This document shows positions 30,401 through 32,579 of a stretch of 32,579 nucleotides of DNA, in pieces (position 1 is the stretch's first letter; every line of letters begins with the position of its first letter). The stretch covers positions 1 to 32,579 of IMG/VR virus record IMGVR_UViG_3300034060_000488. One strand, 5' to 3'. The position numbers were made by a program, and so were the translations under genes. The notes under the pieces are model-generated. The model was not told the DNA's origin. It saw only the letters and a list, made by a program, of their open reading frames with translations, and searched no databases. The DNA is from a virus.

Positions 30401-32579
30401 TTTAGCAACATTCTTAGAACTATTAACGTTTTTAATACTGCTATAGATGTTGTTGGTGGTCAAGCCGAGTCAATAGAAAAGGTTGCAGTTGCTGCAGAAG
30501 GACTTGGATTTGCTCTGCAAACAATTCAGAATCTTACAACGGCTGAAGCAGTCCTTGAGGAAGAAAGATCAAACGGAATCATCAAGTATGAAGAATATGC
30601 TAAAAGACTATCAGAGCTAAATGGATTACAGGAGGATGCAGCTAACTACATAGGAGAGATATATTCTTTAGGAGCAGATTCAGGAGCAATGAGTCAAGCT
30701 CTTGGAAATCAACTATCTTTTGCTGGATTCTCAGAAGATACTATATCCAGAGTATCAGAAGCTTTTAATCCAGATGCTTTAGCAAAGCAGTTTTTTGGAG
30801 AAGATAAAACTTTTGAAGGTTTGGGAGAAAATGAACGGAACTATGTAGAACAGGTTCTTACAAAAACCTTATCTGGACTTACTCCAGAAAATGTTTCTCA
30901 AAGATTACAAGACATTGAAGCATCTTATACAGATATGGCAGAAAAGGCCGTTCAAGCTATGACTGACGGAACTATGGATGCACTTGGAGGATTAGATTTT
31001 TTCTTTAATAAAGAAAATATTTCAGATTACATATCAAGCAGAATGGGTGGTGGCATCGCTGGAGTTGGAGGTCTTGGTGGAACGTCTCCAGAAAAACTAG
31101 CATCAAATCTTTTAAAGCAAGATACGGAACTTAAAAAAATGGGAACAGATAGCCTACAAGTCTTTACAAGGCTTGGAGAGTTTATAGATGTTGACTTTGG
31201 TAAAAAAATTCTGTCAAGTAAAGAAGATATCCTTAAGTTTGGAGATATTGTAGCAAAACTTGGAAAATATAAAGACATAAACTTAGAAATAGTAATGAAA
31301 AATAAAAACCTAACACCAGAACTTATTATCAGTTCTATTGAAAAAATAAATAAGATAAAATTAGACCCAGATATTTTTGGAAGAGTCCCACTTGATGGTG
31401 AAAAACTTGTTACAACTTTAGTTAAGGCTGGGGTAGAGATAGATGACCTTCCAGAAAAGATAAGTAAGGGAGCAAAAAAATTAGAAGAATTTGGTAAAGA
31501 AGCGGTAGACTCTTTAGGAGATCTAAAGCCAAAGATAGTTCCAAAGATTATTGCAAGCGTTTTTGGAAAAAGTGCAAGTACATCAGAAGGAATAGCAAAC
31601 GCATTAAATTCAGCATTTCCAGACGGACTAAAGCCAATTGATATAATGGTTTTGCTAAGTTTAAAGGGAGACGACCTTGCCATAGCACTTCTTAGCAATC
31701 CACTCGCAATGAAAGCAGCAAAAGCAGGGGAAAAAACATTTACTCAATCGGTTGTTGTTGATGGAGAAGTAATTAATCGAACCCAAGTGGTTCCTCAGTC
31801 TCTTCTTTCCGTTGCTCCATTTTTAAGTGGTGGAACGGCAGCAACGGAAGATACCACAGATGATACTGAGGATACTGGTGGAGGAGGTGCAGCAGAAAAA
31901 CAAAAGAGTGCTCTTCAAGAAATGATATCAGCACTTAACGCTTCTCTCAAACTATATGGAACAGCCAAAACTTTAACCAAAAAAATACTAAAGTCTAAAA
32001 AAGATTTTAACAACTTTCTTAAAGAACTAAGTTTTGATGGTGGTGTGTCAGATCAACTTAGAGAAATGAATTTATCTGAAAGCTTGATTGCAGATCTTCT
32101 TAGTTTAGGAGGAAAAAATGCCAAAAGAATAATGAAAGCTTTGGGTGGTAGGTCAGGGTTGACTAGACTTGATAAAGCTTCTACTGTATCAAAAGCAGGT
32201 CAAAGAGTAGATGAAGCTACATCAAGACAAGAAAGAGAAGGGTATAAAGCAACAGCCCGAACTCGTTTAGAAAAAGACGGAAGCTTTACTAAAGAGGAAA
32301 TAGACAAAATTCTTGAAAGTGAAGAAGATGTAGAGATAATTGCTAAATTCCCAATAAAGAAAAACAAAGATAAGTGGAATGAACTTAAATCAGCTTTGCA
32401 GTCAGATGCAAAAATAGAACTAACTGTTGAATTAAAACCAGATTTAGAAAAGTTTGATGAAGCCAAGCAAATAATTGAAGAAGCATACGATGAACTAGAA
32501 CGTAAAAAAGTAAATGAATTAGCAGATAAATTTAAAGAAGCTAATGGAGCAACTGTTGAAGAAATGGAAAGACAAGTTG
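24476..32579 (+). CDS. Tape measure protein (3' end outside window)
   Basis: The frame is open from ATG 24476 to the right edge: at least 2701 residues. I checked it at points along its length and saw no stop. Tape measure proteins set tail length. Residues ~189-560 match the TP901-type core: GRQLMVGFTLPLAMLGTVAAKTFKEID, then VAATGAQGESLSAATEQTIRLA and EGGVTAEQGANAIKSGLGRLINP. A hydrophobic stretch (~543-569) ends it. VPGMGNEDTIPALLTPGESVV (~686-706) is a common tape-measure motif. The middle is Ala/Lys-rich with 25- and 37-residue repeats (28034-28183, 29126-29458). A second hydrophobic region (~1727-1785) follows, then helical sequence and an acidic linker near 31850-31900. No lysozyme or peptidase domain is recognised. 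Confidence 0.96.
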   Translation, partial: MATSANANINVIVNTSQALAQLKSLQAQVAATNQGMAASSAGALAQQSALNKALMNSANASRMWNAQIIPMTTATDRFSESIDKGRLSLGQYSRYAASQLPGMSRVFKREFDMMSRVAEQNVRRMQTQYVALGKTATGASQAMALTPNHLNNMASASAMATQRQVLMNRMIDLGSTKLLNWGKNTQWAGRQLMVGFTLPLAMLGTVAAKTFKEIDQSSISFKRVYGNLSTTTAEMERNLEAVKDLGMEYTKYGKSLSSTIELAAKVAATGAQGESLSAATEQTIRLATLGLMEYDEALGATIALQTAFGVSNEDLTSTIDFLNVTENETILTMQDMAAAIPRVAPVVKGLGGDIKDLAVMMTAMREGGVTAEQGANAIKSGLGRLINPTKAAREEMGKYGISIDAITQKNKGDLMATLDDFGTALATLGDFEQQQVLQKVFGTYQYARLGALFKNLVRDGSQAKRTLELTSMSVEDLASVSEKELSKIEEATSTKFAAAMERLKVSIAPIGETFMKAIMPVIDFVAKIANAFNDLPDGIKKAITIGIAVVAGIGPIILMTIGLLANGIANIVKLTQTTRKFFARLKGDSSAFQHLTAEEHEARGAADALSRSTDNLTGKFLGQRKALDSLVGMLGNYSKALSATVMSAPMMMGAASPRGKAGRSIVTGPQTRGVVARGYSKGVTKVPGMGNEDTIPALLTPGESVVTKEATQKYSSIIAAMNAGTLPGFNSGITGYTNQVVPMTASANLSKLATSAPSAEQLGSGLAAGFARGFAKKTAQEVAVAEAAYKRLTPVMNQFYNNFQAEVDQTIKATGKATLNEQQLEQARLRAAKTTAAAIKAQETATGRRVLSGPLRTSAMQFMGAPGYTAPITTLNRTGAGHADPLGRASLMGVRSLRSMENPTTRDRLGIGYKGFGRGLSEWAGQKAGISGPMHFGHLSSPKAIPLSAADQMASRPGASTTAPKVIAAVRSGAAATASALRAGGDSALGISSPSKVAENTMKQYVDGIETGTKKNTTRASAAGKVVGNSFAASVKAAILSGGALPPLPPIGGGKTMPAEEPRPQSAAAKQAKMIKDQIIGARAEIKTSGNTLKQDTRGIFKEMGNIFRILPQLGKELLRNLKEPMQILGGILRQISGPYVKPIVDAFKFLRDTVVGNVKLAAALFVNDIKKIPVILKGAVSAFTTKVKSAFEMAALRTSVAMDSIKSLPAKVKSAYENAAIRTIIALDSIKKLPETMKNKAADLQRRFNDFKTNLPQNLMRAKNQAFYRGQDAINRGKESLRGISEKFAKMRERFSASNAQAASSLREGSMRGAARSYVPDAAAAQVKTISEQITKAATNVKAQLTQAAKSVTDSARLAKILLKDGDLRGAMRAMTPDKVAQAFTAATKPIINASKVAYGKLVDGAKFIDSKVKGAAEVVSKKLSSAGQKLSAAGAKLANSIQVAGQALAMKDPRTALRALTPDKVASALGSAKVRAGEMYGAARDKAVSAALSAKATGITAYNALLARDVKTFIKALTPDKVWAASSKLVASISNAGKQVAAAGKFAYDTIIFNAKAAIALGPGIIKDGFNYVRSSLITGANFIKDTIAVNVRAALVVGASEIKKAFVTAKTFIANGGKFIFDTVKVNIGAALLLAKNEITRIGGILKTEGPKLKASLTDAAKGMVGAVKGAGVILADSIKSVGSLVRAAGASLVQGGKGFLKGGFNENTGTNRGQRLAGSGNTAMMGLMGLSMAASFAGGSVGEMAQKIMPVTMGLMGLQMILPMLTNPMGLAIIATTALVGGFIYLRKQLDDTAKEAANLGANIGGVANGMKIIEEATGFKAPDAKDRLFRFSDEDREAMGQFGSYFESEGGSKFIEDLRNATSEERYQKVSTLLTQAVASGLEEDKAKAFGMAIAEATGDALLNSSIARDFANQVFGQGSKTLIDLEETRMKSAPEVDLSKINLEGGRFGATNRKIEKETKESGGGISGYFSNILRTINVFNTAIDVVGGQAESIEKVAVAAEGLGFALQTIQNLTTAEAVLEEERSNGIIKYEEYAKRLSELNGLQEDAANYIGEIYSLGADSGAMSQALGNQLSFAGFSEDTISRVSEAFNPDALAKQFFGEDKTFEGLGENERNYVEQVLTKTLSGLTPENVSQRLQDIEASYTDMAEKAVQAMTDGTMDALGGLDFFFNKENISDYISSRMGGGIAGVGGLGGTSPEKLASNLLKQDTELKKMGTDSLQVFTRLGEFIDVDFGKKILSSKEDILKFGDIVAKLGKYKDINLEIVMKNKNLTPELIISSIEKINKIKLDPDIFGRVPLDGEKLVTTLVKAGVEIDDLPEKISKGAKKLEEFGKEAVDSLGDLKPKIVPKIIASVFGKSASTSEGIANALNSAFPDGLKPIDIMVLLSLKGDDLAIALLSNPLAMKAAKAGEKTFTQSVVVDGEVINRTQVVPQSLLSVAPFLSGGTAATEDTTDDTEDTGGGGAAEKQKSALQEMISALNASLKLYGTAKTLTKKILKSKKDFNNFLKELSFDGGVSDQLREMNLSESLIADLLSLGGKNAKRIMKALGGRSGLTRLDKASTVSKAGQRVDEATSRQEREGYKATARTRLEKDGSFTKEEIDKILESEEDVEIIAKFPIKKNKDKWNELKSALQSDAKIELTVELKPDLEKFDEAKQIIEEAYDELERKKVNELADKFKEANGATVEEMERQV
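28034..28183 (+). repeat. Tandem 25-residue repeat in tape measure
   Basis: Two consecutive units, KVKSAFEMAALRTSVAMDSI... and KVKSAYENAAIRTIIALDSI..., each 25 residues and ending in a LPA or LPE turn. Confidence 0.75.
29126..29458 (+). repeat. Tandem 37-residue repeats in tape measure
   Basis: Three units begin DTIIFNAKAAIAL, DTIAVNVRAALVV and DTVKVNIGAALLL, exactly 111 nt apart (29126, 29237, 29348). A related unit DTVVGNVKLAAAL begins at 27932. Confidence 0.8.

Noticed and set aside
25147-31698. Several 80-220-residue frames on the - strand within the tape measure gene
   Set aside because: The + frame is a continuous recognisable tape measure; the opposite frames arise from its composition and lack ribosome binding sites.
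1-32579. tRNA genes, integrase, attachment sites or replication origin
   Set aside because: No cloverleaf, recombinase motif or iteron cluster was seen by eye in the gaps between genes; none of the gaps exceeds about 140 nt.

Overview
The window is part of the late (structural) region of a tailed, siphovirus-like double-stranded DNA phage. All genes I accept lie on the + strand. They are tightly packed, with many ATGA, TAATG and TGATG stop/start overlaps. The DNA is visibly AT-rich, and no host genes, rRNA, tRNA, CRISPR or insertion sequences were seen. The host cannot be read directly. A phage of a low-GC actinobacterium (for example a freshwater lineage) is my best inference. It rests on the protein families, on a class II ribonucleotide reductase, and on extended -10 promoters with leaderless starts. 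The portal, protease, capsid, tail tube, tail assembly chaperone and tape measure order fits a long non-contractile tail, and no sheath gene is visible.

Layout. Positions 1-9306 hold tail-fibre, receptor-binding and baseplate-type genes: several beta-rich fibre proteins, two glycine-rich fibre proteins each followed by a small paralogous 'FVAP' protein, a Cys-rich protein, a zinc-binding CPIGKW protein, and a sulfotransferase-like gene between the two glycine-rich cassettes. Positions 9447-11396 encode an intact B12-dependent (class II) ribonucleotide reductase with its own promoter and terminator, like a metabolic insertion in a late region. Positions 11466-15134 encode a 1222-residue LamG-like structural protein. 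The head and connector module follows: a small portal-adjacent protein (15152), portal (15520), prohead protease fused to an acidic coiled-coil scaffold (17191) with a nested scaffold start at 17926, major capsid protein (18552), and five connector or neck genes (19783-22845). The tail module is the tail tube (22925), tail assembly chaperones expressed through a -1 frameshift at GGGAAAC (24002-24008), and a tape measure gene that starts at 24476 and is still open after 2701 codons at the right edge.

Regulation. Most transcription units are preceded by the same motif, TGNTATAAT, an extended -10 promoter without a recognisable -35. I found it upstream of genes at 1391, 2345, 4173, 8032, 11466, 15152, 17191, 19783, 23706 and 24476, with a near match before 22925. 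At 1391, 8032 and 15152 the hexamer ends exactly 6 nt before the ATG, no Shine-Dalgarno is present, and the predicted transcript starts at the start codon, so it would be leaderless. Where the motif lies further upstream, a purine-rich ribosome binding site is usually present. Four of these promoters sit directly behind a terminator-like hairpin, so the late region appears to be divided into separately started units.

The most interesting observations are the promoter and leaderless-start network, the sulfotransferase-like gene among receptor-binding genes, the self-contained ribonucleotide reductase cassette, the nested scaffold start, the frameshift site, and the internal 37- and 25-residue repeats of a very long tape measure.
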